This document shows, one piece after another, positions 27,331 to 36,013 of a stretch of DNA of 64,000 nucleotides. The stretch is taken from contig NZ_NKHF01000084.1 in assembly GCF_002744175.1 (NCBI RefSeq), positions 1-64,000 on the forward strand, in the 5' to 3' direction. Position 1 is the first letter of the stretch. Each line of letters begins with the position of its first letter. The notes under the pieces are model-generated. The model was given only the letters and a program-made list of their open reading frames with translations. It made no database searches and was not told where the DNA came from. This DNA is from Pseudoalteromonas piscicida (lineage in GTDB: Bacteria; Pseudomonadota; Gammaproteobacteria; Enterobacterales; Alteromonadaceae). The position numbers and the translations under genes are program-made.

Positions 27331-28539
27331 TTATATCTTACGTTTTAACCCAGATTTAGCACGTTCTTTTATATTTGTTTGAATATAGATTTGATCCGTT
27401 GTTGCGATTTTAGCATGGCCTAAGTCTTCAGATAGATGTTTTAACGGGCGATGCTGAGCATCGTGTGTTGCGCCTGTATGCCTTAGCCAGTGCGATGTTG
27501 CCGCCTCAAGCTGTTCAGAATCCTCAGTAAAACCATCTTCTTTCAATTTAGCCACCGCCAGATCAAAACTCTGTTGCACAATACGGCGAAGTTGACGAAC
27601 ATTCATTCCGCCTTGACCACGTAGCTTGTGAATGATTGGGTAGGGCTCGTCAACACGGGGCAGGGCACTTAAACCGCGATATTGCCGATACCGCTTCAGA
27701 TAACCAATAAAGTCCTCACTCAGTGTTACATCTCTTAATTTATTTCCTTTTCCCATGATCCTAAGATACCAAAAATCATCTTGATCTTGCCAAAAGTGAC
27801 TCATAACCGGAGACCAGTGAGGGCGATCGGAAAGCTCTGAAATACGTAAATACAATCCCTTTAAGCAAGCCAATACAAACAAATTTCGTTCTAAGTCTGG
27901 CTGCTGCTCACTTAAGTCACGCGTTACACCAAACACATATTCCCACTGTAAATCGCTCAACGTATCGGGGAGATTAATTTGCGATTGAACTACCAAATAC
28001 GGGCTATTTTTCTTAACCACAGGTACAAAGTTAGCAAACGACTTTTCTTCCAAAATCGCAAACTTATAAAATACGTTAAGTGCGGTGAACATTGCTGCTA
28101 AAGTCTGCTGGCTAGCGCCATTCTCTTTAAGCACAAAAGGCCGCCAGTTTTCATTAACCTGGCGTATACCTTGGTTCTGTTTATAACGCCACTGAACCGA
28201 CGTTTGCGTCCACGCTTTATCTGGCTCAACCACAAAATCCACATAAGCCTCAATATCTTCGCGTTTTAGTTCAAACACCGACTTTTCGGCCACTAACCAA
28301 GACCACAAATAAAATCGCTCCAATTCATTACGAAAGCGGTTAAAAGTTGCTTCAGACTTACGGCCATAGACATATAAAAACTGATACAAAAACTGCAACT
28401 CATCAACAACCGGCAATGTTTTATCATGACGCGCTAAAAATTTTGCCAACTCAGGATATTCATGTGCTAACGTATTATCTTCAAGATGCGCAATTTGATA
28501 CCTAAGCTGCTTTAGGGTATCGACTAAGGGCAAAACCAT
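27331..28539 (-). CDS. Tyrosine recombinase / phage-type integrase
   Basis: About 402 residues from ATG 28539; the reading frame continues upstream to 28620, but that part is hydrophobic and unlike the family. An N-terminal SAM-like core-binding domain is followed by a catalytic domain with the first Arg in LKGLYLRISELSD, the beta-hairpin Lys in MGKGNKLRDV, HWLRHTGATH (HxxR), GHAKIATTDQIY with the second His, and the nucleophilic Tyr. It appears complete. It adjoins a Mu-like prophage that brings its own DDE transposase, so it is probably a chromosomal or island integrase and not the prophage's own. Confidence 0.85.
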   Translation of the reverse strand: MVLPLVDTLKQLRYQIAHLEDNTLAHEYPELAKFLARHDKTLPVVDELQFLYQFLYVYGRKSEATFNRFRNELERFYLWSWLVAEKSVFELKREDIEAYVDFVVEPDKAWTQTSVQWRYKQNQGIRQVNENWRPFVLKENGASQQTLAAMFTALNVFYKFAILEEKSFANFVPVVKKNSPYLVVQSQINLPDTLSDLQWEYVFGVTRDLSEQQPDLERNLFVLACLKGLYLRISELSDRPHWSPVMSHFWQDQDDFWYLRIMGKGNKLRDVTLSEDFIGYLKRYRQYRGLSALPRVDEPYPIIHKLRGQGGMNVRQLRRIVQQSFDLAVAKLKEDGFTEDSEQLEAATSHWLRHTGATHDAQHRPLKHLSEDLGHAKIATTDQIYIQTNIKERAKSGLKRKI

Positions 28540-28887
28540 ATTAAGTCCGATATTGGTTAGTATTGGACATATTATAGTAATGATACCGCCTCTTATGCAA
28601 TACTGTATAAAACAACCCATAATTTACGTTATGTTAAATAGGTAAATATGAGACATTTTGACGGGTGTTTTTGTTGTAAGGGGTTGTTCATTTCTAGATT
28701 TGAGTATGGATCGGATTCCAATGAATGGATGCTCTGAAGCCCCTATTAAATCTGGACCTCAGATAATTTCGCTTTAAATCCTTAAAATCTCATCAGGCAT
28801 TTGTTTTTAGACAAAACCTGATCGTTTTGCCTCATTTCGCGATCATTCCTGCTCATTGTACGTTTAGAATTAGATCGAAATTCGCCG
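28540..28887. other. Junction region holding the left end of the prophage
   Basis: No gene is seen in these 348 bp. The host integrase promoter occupies the left part and the phage gpF operon ends at the right. The segment ATTTCGC occurs at 28766-28772 and 28834-28840, with the related ATTCGC at 28880-28885. Repeats like TTTCGC resemble the outer part of MuA-type end-binding boxes. The exact terminal dinucleotide and the 5-bp target duplication cannot be set because the right end is outside the window. Confidence 0.35.
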
Positions 28888-28950
28888 TTTAAAATTGAGT
28901 TTAAACGACCTTTAAACGGACATTAAACACGGTTTAAATCTTGTTTAAAG
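28888..28950. repeat. GTTTAAAC iteron cluster 1 (six units, 11-bp period)
   Basis: TTTAAAC-like cores start at 28888, 28900, 28911, 28922, 28933 and 28944. The consensus is an 8-bp palindrome GTTTAAAC with 3-nt spacers. The last two units form the end of the gpF reading frame, including its TAA stop. Related clusters lie at 36.4, 49.9, 55.5 and 63.6 kb. Confidence 0.85.
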
Positions 28951-30070
28951 CAACTACGCGATTAAAATCACTGCCAATCTGCACTGTTACCATCACGCCA
29001 TCAATGGCCAGTTTGACCACGCTTTTATTAAACGAAATGAACTCGCCAGTTTGTACAATGCGCATCAATTCAGATGCTTTCTCGAACCCCAATAGATTGA
29101 TAGCTGTCATCAGTACTGAGTGCTCGATGACGATGAGTGTGCTCTTGGTTTGTGGTGCTACCTTTATTATATGGTCGAATACTTTGCTTTGCATATGGCC
29201 AAGCGTAAATGCGGTTCCTGAGTCTACCTTATTTAATACTTGCTTTGCAGCTGCAGTAGCCATTTGCTTTTTGAAATGACTTTCACCTTGATTGATGATC
29301 TCATTAAAAATGGGCGTAGCTACTTCACGTAAATTGTTATCCAAGCGCCCTAGCATTTCGCCCGTGGCTTTGTCAGCGCCCAACCATGCTTTGCCTGGAT
29401 TGTAGTTCCAGCCTAAATCAATACCCGTAAGTTTTGCTAACTCTTCACCAGTTTGTGGATCAGCCACTTTAAACGGTTTTAATAATGGGTCGACTACATT
29501 GTCCGGCGTCACGGTTAAGCCCATGCGTTTAATATCAGCATCGCTCAAGCTTACAACTTTACAGCGGCACATCCATCCGTTTGGTGGATAATGCGAGTCC
29601 CAAAACTTATGATCCAATGGCAGTAATATATAGTGCCACTTTTGATGGTCTGCTCTTACACGCTGATCACCTGCCGTTAAGTATAAAAGATACGGGCGTC
29701 TGTGCTTTAGTCGTTCTTGTTGTTGCCAGCGCCCAGCTGCTCGCGCTGTGTTTTTGTTATTTTGATAGATAACGCGTGTTCGCCAGCCACGCTTACCGTT
29801 ATATGACCAACCATGTTTTGCAACTACTTCATCAAATCGTTTTCGAAATGACGTTAGTGTTTCACCTTGCTCAATAGAAGCTACTACTGACTTATATAGG
29901 TCATCCAACAGCTCTGTTTTTGTAGCGCCTGCAACTGTAAATGCTCGCGCGTGAATATGGCCTTGTAAGTCTTTATATGACTCGGTGGGTATTTGGATTT
30001 TTTGTTTAAGGTTGGAAATGGCCTCATCGAATTTAACGAGTTGGCCATACTGGGGAGATAAACCTGGCAT
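28934..30070 (-). CDS. Phage minor head protein, Mu gpF-like, with extra C-terminal domain
   Basis: A 378-residue protein. The first ~200 residues match Mu gpF/SPP1 gp7 head-morphogenesis proteins: ARAFTVAGATKTELLDDLY, RTRVIYQNNKNTARAAGRW, and the metal-binding-like HYPPNGWMCRCKVV typical of this fold. It acts at the portal during head assembly and may be ejected with DNA. The last ~90 residues (from about 290) form a separate compact alpha/beta segment, reminiscent of nuclease-like domains sometimes fused to gpF proteins; this is an inference. It is the last gene of the leftward operon and its end is overwritten by iteron units. Confidence 0.82.
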   Translation of the reverse strand: MPGLSPQYGQLVKFDEAISNLKQKIQIPTESYKDLQGHIHARAFTVAGATKTELLDDLYKSVVASIEQGETLTSFRKRFDEVVAKHGWSYNGKRGWRTRVIYQNNKNTARAAGRWQQQERLKHRRPYLLYLTAGDQRVRADHQKWHYILLPLDHKFWDSHYPPNGWMCRCKVVSLSDADIKRMGLTVTPDNVVDPLLKPFKVADPQTGEELAKLTGIDLGWNYNPGKAWLGADKATGEMLGRLDNNLREVATPIFNEIINQGESHFKKQMATAAAKQVLNKVDSGTAFTLGHMQSKVFDHIIKVAPQTKSTLIVIEHSVLMTAINLLGFEKASELMRIVQTGEFISFNKSVVKLAIDGVMVTVQIGSDFNRVVALNKI

Positions 30071-30077
30071 AAGTGCC

Positions 30078-30602
30078 CTACCTACTCAGCAATTTATTGG
30101 TTTTTTCCTTGGAGCCAAGGCTTGAACCATAGAAAAACTGCAGGATTGCACCAAGTGTGGTACCGAGTAAAAAGCCTAAAATGGTATCGGCATAGCGCCT
30201 TGCAGGCTCTGAGATGTCAATAAAAGTAATACAGCCTATATAAATGAAGGTTGCGACCGTTAAAAACCACGCGTACTGGTAAACAAATCGCTTTGCCATT
30301 TTGTCATCTTGATCTAGCGCTTTGTTTTGCATATTCCGAGCGCTATCCAAATTTTTGAATGCCAGCTCGGCTAAGCTTTCTTCCTTATTTAGCACTGCAA
30401 GCCTAAATTGGGTTTGTAACTCGCCACTTTTGCTGATCTTATCAAACGCCTTCGTTGCGTCGCCTTCGCCCGTGAGGGTTTGCGCCATATCAACCACTTT
30501 TGTGGCTACCTCTGCGCCATTATCACCACCAATCCATTGGCCTATCTTTTTATCCAGGCCGGTTAGCTTAGCTAGGCCCAAAGCTATCGTAATTGGTTCC
30601 AT
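30078..30602 (-). CDS. Holin-like membrane protein (3TM/2TM phage type)
   Basis: A 174-residue protein with a soluble N-terminal half (SARNMQNKALDQDD near residue 87) and two hydrophobic helices (about 105-126 and 138-160), then the charged tail YGSSLGSKEKTNKLL. This layout and the GSSxGSKEK end match small phage and gene-transfer-agent holin-type proteins. It could serve as the holin for the lysozyme at 35597, although it lies far from it and between portal and gpF. Its start overlaps the stop of the next upstream gene. Confidence 0.65.
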   Translation of the reverse strand: MEPITIALGLAKLTGLDKKIGQWIGGDNGAEVATKVVDMAQTLTGEGDATKAFDKISKSGELQTQFRLAVLNKEESLAELAFKNLDSARNMQNKALDQDDKMAKRFVYQYAWFLTVATFIYIGCITFIDISEPARRYADTILGFLLGTTLGAILQFFYGSSLGSKEKTNKLLSR

Positions 30603-31012
30603 TATTCTGTCTCCAATATAAGGTTATTGAGTTTTTTGAATTGACGGACTAGGCTTGCGGCCGTTGTAAAACAGCAATCATAGTAGACATGCTTTTTATG
30701 GAGATCAGGGTAATACTTCTTGCTTTGACGTTTACCAAAAGCTTTCTCTATTTCCTTGATTGTCTTAGCTGAATACATGGCCTTTGTTCTTTTACGCCAC
30801 ACATCCGGAATACAAGCAGGACGCTCATTTTTTTCAGAAAACCAAGCCCCTTTTATCTCACCATTTATATACACACCTAGATGAAAAGTGGACTCAGATA
30901 CTTTTACTCGTGCTATGCTCAGCTGGTATTCGCCAAATTTAAATTTAACGCATGGGTAAATGCCTTTTAGCTTCTTTTCTATTTCCTGCCATTGCTCGTT
31001 TGTTATAGACAT
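30602..31012 (-). CDS. Phage protein of unknown function (136 residues)
   Basis: A basic, compact protein without signal peptide or membrane segment. Visible features are a predicted N-terminal helix (NEQWQEIEKKLKGIYP), a beta-rich middle (FKFGEYQLSIARVKV, FHLGVYINGEIKGAWFSEKN) and a Lys/Tyr-rich C-terminal part. I do not recognise it. It belongs to a three-gene block inserted between portal and gpF. It is AT-rich compared with the structural genes around it, which suggests a moron. Confidence 0.6.
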   Translation of the reverse strand: MSITNEQWQEIEKKLKGIYPCVKFKFGEYQLSIARVKVSESTFHLGVYINGEIKGAWFSEKNERPACIPDVWRKRTKAMYSAKTIKEIEKAFGKRQSKKYYPDLHKKHVYYDCCFTTAASLVRQFKKLNNLILETE

Positions 31013-31020
31013 ATCTCACC

Positions 31021-31635
31021 TCACAGCTTTGCAATATCAAGTGAAACGGCGTTGTCATTGCCGTGATCATCTTGCTTGTAAAAGCGAATAAAACGGCAGC
31101 TATCAATTGACGTTACTGACTCTGCTAGAATGTCCATAGCCTGCTGCCATTTGCCTGTGTCGTCAGCTATTTCAAGGCGGCGCAGGCTCAATATGCGCTG
31201 CGGGTTTAGCGTACCTTGCTTATCTGTTGCAAATACCTTGTTCACAATGGCGCGAATATTCTGGTTGCCACCCTCGGTCCATTCATCTAGGCATTTATCA
31301 ATGAGCTCTTTTGCTAGCTGTAGCTCTGGGCCAAGCTCGATGCGCTCTTGTGCTTGTATCTTTACTGCCAATTTATTATCGAAAGAGCGAAGTGTCACAT
31401 TACCTTTTTTACCGCCCAGGTTTACGTTGTGCTCTTGGGCCAGTAACTCCATAAAGTTATCGGCTTGTTCCATCTGCAAACGCTTAAACTCGGCAAGTTC
31501 CTTTTGCTGTTTTTCAGCCAACGCTACGGCCTGCTTTACAAACTCGTCTTTAATTAGGTCGGTTTGCTTAATATTGGCGATGGCGACTAAGTTGCCCTTG
31601 CCGTCTTTCATGTAACCTTCAGGTATATCAGTCAT
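31021..31635 (-). CDS. DUF3164 family protein
   Basis: A 204-residue protein that matches the DUF3164 pattern found in Mu-like phages: N-terminal IPEGYMKDGKGNLVAIANIK, a Lys/Glu-rich coiled-coil middle, GKKGNVTLRSFDNKLAVKIQ, and RILSLRRLEIADDTGKW near the C terminus. The function is unknown. In relatives as I recall them it is an early gene near the transposase; here it sits among head genes, overlapping the portal stop by 8 bp. That position is unusual. Confidence 0.8.
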   Translation of the reverse strand: MTDIPEGYMKDGKGNLVAIANIKQTDLIKDEFVKQAVALAEKQQKELAEFKRLQMEQADNFMELLAQEHNVNLGGKKGNVTLRSFDNKLAVKIQAQERIELGPELQLAKELIDKCLDEWTEGGNQNIRAIVNKVFATDKQGTLNPQRILSLRRLEIADDTGKWQQAMDILAESVTSIDSCRFIRFYKQDDHGNDNAVSLDIAKL

Positions 31636-33112
31636 CGTTTATCTCCGTAGAATTGGCTTCATCCATCCCTTGCAAAAACTCCAGTTCAAACGCTTTACTG
31701 GCAACGTCTGCCAGTGCGGTACCACTGAGGTTAGGGAATTCAGAAATGATCTTATCTTTTAGTTCGGTTAGGCTTGCTGAGTTCTTGGCAAACTCAAATA
31801 TCTTGGCAATTTCCACATCAGTCGCTTGGTCAAACTCATCAAAGGAATTTACATCCATGTGGTTGCTATCCTTCGCTGCAAAGTCTTGTTTTGCGGCTGT
31901 GGCAATTCCAGCGCCATCATCCCTTACTTCTAACACCGCCTGACCTTCCTGTGGTTTTGGTACTCCTAGTGTTTTATAGGCGTGATCTTCTGTTACTTTT
32001 ATCAACTTGGCGGTTTCTCTAATGACATTAACCGCATCTAGGTTGATCTCTTTTTTGTCTCGCCAAATGTATTTCGGGGGCTCGCCACCATCAAAATTCA
32101 CATGGTGAATAGCCTCTAAAATTTGATTGCGATAACTCGATACACGTGCCCTATCCGCACGTTGGTTTTCGCCTGCTCGCTTAGCGTGTGTTTCGCTCGC
32201 AGCGCGTGCGCCAGAGTTTTGCTCGGTTGCTAACGTTTGTGATGTGAGTGCTTTGCTCATCTCGGCATTACACATATCTATCAGCTGTTTTTGTACGGGC
32301 TCACCGCTGAGCTTGCTTTCGATGATCTCAATGGATGAATCATCCGGTATGGTCGCGATACCATCGGTAATCAGCTTCGCAAGCCCTTCAATTAGCTCAT
32401 CTACTTGGTCGTCGGTCTTCCCGACTGGGTGCTTGCCAACAGGGAATGGCACGCCAAAACGCTCGCAAAGCTGCACAAAAAACTTAAAACCACCGTGCTT
32501 AAACATCCATGGCCAAAAGCAGCTACTCAATAGGGCTACACCGTACGGGTTCTTGGCGCTCGGCATATGCCGAACACACGTCCAGCGCTGGTCTACTAAT
32601 TCTTCGCCGTGCGGGTTGTCACGGGTTTTGAGTAGTAGTTCGTGGTCAGGCGTAAACACAAAGCGACTGGCTGGCCACATCTCAATTTTGTTTGGTAACC
32701 AAGTGTTGTCTTCCTTTTCATATGCGCCGAGGTGAGTCACGGCAAACCCATGCAAAATCGCGCTGTAGTTGTGCCAGTCTACGTCCATCCATTCGGTGTT
32801 TATTGCAGGCTTTCTTGCCATTAACGTTTTTGCTAGTTCATAGCTCTTTTTACTCGCAGCGTCATCACCGCCAGGCACCAATTCAGCCGTAAATGCAAAC
32901 ATGCCAGAGCACAGTGTGCGTAGCTCACCAATTACATGCGCATCAGCGGCAATTTCGTCATAAATAAGTGCTGATTTACCTGCTTTACGTAGTATTGGGT
33001 CGGGGTTTGGTAGTTCTCGCATCATGGCCCAGTGATTTGGGTCACTTTGGCTCATGTTGAACATTTTTTGCAGGGCTCTATAACCCCGATAACTTAAATG
33101 AGGTTTAGACAT
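31628..33112 (-). CDS. Portal protein, Mu gp29-like (DUF935)
   Basis: A 494-residue protein of the DUF935 portal family. Supporting features are RELPNPDPILRKAGKSALIYDEIAADAHV (residues about 30-58; only part conserved), DWHNYSAILHGFAVTHLG, the KFFVQLCERFGVPFPVG segment and a C-terminal acidic helical tail. The portal forms the ring through which DNA enters the head and to which the tail joins. The gene overlaps the terminase gene upstream (8 bp) and DUF3164 downstream (8 bp), so translation is coupled. Confidence 0.9.
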   Translation of the reverse strand: MSKPHLSYRGYRALQKMFNMSQSDPNHWAMMRELPNPDPILRKAGKSALIYDEIAADAHVIGELRTLCSGMFAFTAELVPGGDDAASKKSYELAKTLMARKPAINTEWMDVDWHNYSAILHGFAVTHLGAYEKEDNTWLPNKIEMWPASRFVFTPDHELLLKTRDNPHGEELVDQRWTCVRHMPSAKNPYGVALLSSCFWPWMFKHGGFKFFVQLCERFGVPFPVGKHPVGKTDDQVDELIEGLAKLITDGIATIPDDSSIEIIESKLSGEPVQKQLIDMCNAEMSKALTSQTLATEQNSGARAASETHAKRAGENQRADRARVSSYRNQILEAIHHVNFDGGEPPKYIWRDKKEINLDAVNVIRETAKLIKVTEDHAYKTLGVPKPQEGQAVLEVRDDGAGIATAAKQDFAAKDSNHMDVNSFDEFDQATDVEIAKIFEFAKNSASLTELKDKIISEFPNLSGTALADVASKAFELEFLQGMDEANSTEINDD

Positions 33113-34844
33113 GGTAGCCCCCTATTGATTTAGTCACTTTTTTGCTGCGTACTCTGGGCATACCACCTGCACCCGTGCTGGCAATCATCCATAAAATGGT
33201 GAGCGCACAGCTCAAGTCGTAGTGGTGTGTACTTTGTTTGTCGGGCCAGTTTTCTAGCTCATCCATAACCAGCGGGCATTTTGAATTAAACGCAATTTGG
33301 GCAGGTACGTTGGTCACAAAGGGCTCCAATCCCTCTATACGTTCTTCCTGGCTTACCGTTGCGGTTACCCCGCGTAAAGGCAGTGCAATACCTTCGTCTA
33401 ATCCGCGTTTTATGTAATCTTGGCGCATGTATTCAAAGGCATTGTTATTCTCAAACCCCCACACTAAACAGTTGTATTCACGCTGTAGGCGTATCAGGTC
33501 ATTAAGTAGCTTGCTCGTGCCTCGCACCTTGCGGCTTTCGTATTCAACATGTAGCTTGCCCAGCTCTTTACAAAACAGGCCAACCAGCAACGCGCTAGGG
33601 TCTGCCCCTGCTGTTTTCCCCATGCTTGGGTCACATGCGCCGTAAGGCGTCCATAGATTTAGTCGGTTTACCCAAAATTCAAATTGAAAGAAGATCTGCT
33701 CTTCATCGCTCTTAGCGATCCCCTGCATTTCACGGTTAAACTCGCGCTTGTTTGACGCCCACATCACCATTAAGTCATACAGGCTACGCACGCTTGGCCA
33801 TGATGTTTTTGAGCCTTTACTCATTTGGCGCTTTTGCTTAATCCAAAACTTAAACGATGGTTTATCTTCTTTGGCTACAGCTTGGCCTTTTGCTGCCGCT
33901 TTTTTCTCAAACTCTTTGTCTTTAAAAAGCATCAAATCTCGGCATTCTTCCCATAAGTCCATACGCTCTGGGAATTGCTCAATGGCTTTAAAGCGGTGTA
34001 CCAAATGGCCAGGTGCGTTTTCAGCACGGGAGATTGGGTCGTCGCTGTTTAAAACGGTGTTTACACCAAGGAATTTTACCGTGCCATCAGGTGGGCCAAG
34101 GTATTGCACAGCGGCTTCTAAAAATCCCCAACGTGAATCTCGCTCAGTGGCTGAGCGGGCTTCTTTATCCGTAATAATGTCATCGGCCATAAGTAATTTG
34201 GGGCGGCTAGCGCCGTGGAATGCACCACGAACAGACTGCTCAGCCCCTCGGCTTTCAAAGCGTACGCCTTGTGCGGTAACAAACTCACCAATCTTCCATG
34301 TAGGGCTAGTTTGGCAAACCTCAGGAAAGTCCAAGAGCAAATTATTGTTCTGCAGTAACTCAGTTTTTACCACTTCCAATGTTTTGGCAGGCATCTTGGC
34401 TTCAGCGCCAAACAAAATCGCGTAATCAATAAAGAGCGAAGGCTTTGGTAAATCTAACTCTTTGCAAACATCATCGTCTTGTAGCAGGGCCAATACCGCC
34501 ACATAAACAGGTGATATTTTCACGCCCAGCGTTGATTTACCCTCACCACGAGGCGCAACAAACCAGTTTTTCCAGCCGTTGGTTAGCTTTAGCGCCTCAG
34601 GGAACCAGTTCATAAAATAGCGCTGAAACTCGCTAGGCTCTTGCCCCTCGTCCAACCACATATGGTGCGGAAAATACGTATACACAAAAAACTCAAAGTC
34701 CCCGCCGAGCACGCGCTTACGTCTTGCCTTTATTGCCTCTGGGCTTGGGTCAATGTCACGCTGCTTAGCCTCAATGTCTAACCGAAGGCCTGCGGTGATC
34801 TGCTCAAGTTCTGCCAGGAACTCTTTACTATTTAAGTCGCCCAT
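33105..34844 (-). CDS. Terminase large subunit, Mu gp28-like
   Basis: A 579-residue packaging motor. The ATPase domain has Walker A APRGEGKSTLGV and Walker B LLMADDIITD. The RNase H-like nuclease domain has Asp in YGACDPSMGK, Glu in VWGFENNNAF and a late Asp in HHYDLSCALTI. It pumps phage DNA into heads and makes the headful cut; Mu-type phages cut in flanking host DNA. It is the gene after DUF1804, the putative small subunit, with a 1-bp overlap. Confidence 0.93.
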   Translation of the reverse strand: MGDLNSKEFLAELEQITAGLRLDIEAKQRDIDPSPEAIKARRKRVLGGDFEFFVYTYFPHHMWLDEGQEPSEFQRYFMNWFPEALKLTNGWKNWFVAPRGEGKSTLGVKISPVYVAVLALLQDDDVCKELDLPKPSLFIDYAILFGAEAKMPAKTLEVVKTELLQNNNLLLDFPEVCQTSPTWKIGEFVTAQGVRFESRGAEQSVRGAFHGASRPKLLMADDIITDKEARSATERDSRWGFLEAAVQYLGPPDGTVKFLGVNTVLNSDDPISRAENAPGHLVHRFKAIEQFPERMDLWEECRDLMLFKDKEFEKKAAAKGQAVAKEDKPSFKFWIKQKRQMSKGSKTSWPSVRSLYDLMVMWASNKREFNREMQGIAKSDEEQIFFQFEFWVNRLNLWTPYGACDPSMGKTAGADPSALLVGLFCKELGKLHVEYESRKVRGTSKLLNDLIRLQREYNCLVWGFENNNAFEYMRQDYIKRGLDEGIALPLRGVTATVSQEERIEGLEPFVTNVPAQIAFNSKCPLVMDELENWPDKQSTHHYDLSCALTILWMIASTGAGGMPRVRSKKVTKSIGGYHV

Positions 34845-35347
34845 CAGTCATCCATAATGTTGACAAGCTGCGGGCCAAACGCGGTTAAAATCACAACCAG
34901 TTGCGGAGAAAAGTCAGGGTGGTGCTTGCTTACAAAGGCGGTCAGTTTTTTGATCACTTCTACCGCCACTGTACGGCGCTCAATGGTTTTGTTACCCCCG
35001 CTTAGCTTCATAACTTTGCTATACATGTCACTTAGCTGAGTGAGCACTTTTACCCGCTCAGCTGGCGTCATAGCGGTTTCTGGGTCTCTGAGTAGACTAA
35101 ACGTTTCACTGGTTTGAATAGTAAATTCTTCAATAAAGTCTTGAGTAAACTCCCCTGCTGGCCCTACCGCTTTTCTGGCTGCTGTACGGGCTAAATCCCA
35201 GTCATCGCCACTGGCTTTGGCTTCGGCTTTCCAGCGTCTTGCTGTGCCGTCTGCCACTTTATGTTTTACAGCCGCAACAGATAGCGCCAATAGCTCATTA
35301 ACGTAGCTGTGGCGCACTGCATTTTTAATATCAGCAGAGTGCGCCAT
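34844..35347 (-). CDS. DUF1804 protein, putative small terminase subunit
   Basis: A 167-residue helical protein. The N-terminal HTH-like part (ALSVAAVKHKVADGTARRWKAEAKA) fits DNA recognition, and the rest is helical. DUF1804 genes regularly precede the large terminase gene in B3-like transposable phages, so a role in choosing the packaging site is likely, though not proven. It begins 2 bp after the small coiled-coil gene upstream. Confidence 0.82.
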   Translation of the reverse strand: MAHSADIKNAVRHSYVNELLALSVAAVKHKVADGTARRWKAEAKASGDDWDLARTAARKAVGPAGEFTQDFIEEFTIQTSETFSLLRDPETAMTPAERVKVLTQLSDMYSKVMKLSGGNKTIERRTVAVEVIKKLTAFVSKHHPDFSPQLVVILTAFGPQLVNIMDD

Positions 35348-35348
35348 A

Positions 35349-35600
35349 TCAACCTCCGGTTTTAAGCTTCAGCAGCTCAACGGCGATGGCAACTGCAAGG
35401 CCAGCGCCACCACCAAGGCCCGCGATTCTTACACGGTTGTTGGTCACATGGCCTTCCACCTTTTCAACACGCGTTTCTAGGCCGTCAACTCGCTTAGTTA
35501 AATCGGCTTTAATGTCAGTGACCTCTTTGAGGATCGCGGTTTGTGTGGCCTGTATTTGGCCAATAGATAGGAATAATTGGTTTTCTTGTTCTGGGGTCAT
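35349..35600 (-). CDS. Small coiled-coil protein with C-terminal membrane helix
   Basis: An 83-residue protein from ATG 35600, which overlaps the lysozyme stop as ATGA; the longer frame reading up to 35669 lies inside lysozyme. Residues about 5-55 are a heptad-rich coiled coil (KADLTKRVDGLETRVEKVEG) and residues about 58-76 are Gly/Ala-rich and hydrophobic. The build resembles XhlA/holin-associated proteins and small i-spanin-like factors. Its place directly after lysozyme supports a part in lysis. Confidence 0.7.
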   Translation of the reverse strand: MTPEQENQLFLSIGQIQATQTAILKEVTDIKADLTKRVDGLETRVEKVEGHVTNNRVRIAGLGGGAGLAVAIAVELLKLKTGG

Positions 35601-36013
35601 AGGTACCACTCCCCAGAGGCCATTTGCTCGGCGAGTTCGTCTGCGCGGCTGCCTACTTGCACCGCCCAACGAGAGTTAAGCATTTCATGGGCTGCTAACT
35701 CCCAATCTCCGTCTTCAACTGCTGCAATCGTGTTTTTAAAGTTGAGTAGGCCAGTAATGCCAAGGTTAAAGGCCATGTTGATAAGCACAGCTTCGCGGGC
35801 AGGATTACATTTTGTGGTGTTAATGTTGCTGCGAACGGCGTGGGTGAACTCTGTAATGTCATTACTGAGTAAATAGTCCGACTCGGCTTCAGATATTCCG
35901 CGCTGCTCTAAGTTCCTACCAACACCGATTGTGGCGTACCCTGCAGGGCAGTTATACACCGTTAGGTGCTCGCCTTCGTGCCGTTTTAATTGGTTAAATA
36001 GGTTAAAGTCCAT
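35597..36013 (-). CDS. Endolysin, T4-type lysozyme (GH24)
   Basis: A 138-residue muramidase. The catalytic segment reads KRHEGEHLTVYNCPAGYATIG: Glu, then Cys nine residues on, then Thr, which fits the E-8aa-(D/C)-5aa-T pattern. The position of Asp20 in T4 lysozyme is Cys here, a variant known to stay active. The C-terminal lobe (NMAFNLGITGLLNFKNT, RWAVQVGSRADE) is normal. There is no signal-anchor-release helix at the N terminus, so release needs a holin. It overlaps both neighbours. Confidence 0.9.
   Translation of the reverse strand: MDFNLFNQLKRHEGEHLTVYNCPAGYATIGVGRNLEQRGISEAESDYLLSNDITEFTHAVRSNINTTKCNPAREAVLINMAFNLGITGLLNFKNTIAAVEDGDWELAAHEMLNSRWAVQVGSRADELAEQMASGEWYL

Noticed and set aside
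28540..28887. Exact left end of the prophage with TG terminus and 5-bp target duplication
   Set aside because: Several TG dinucleotides are possible and the right end is outside the window, so no pair of ends or duplication can be matched.
30322..31615. Long plus-strand frames across the leftward head operon (for example 31130-31615)
   Set aside because: They are antisense to well-supported phage genes, rich in Ser, Cys and Leu as mirror frames usually are, and lack start signals.
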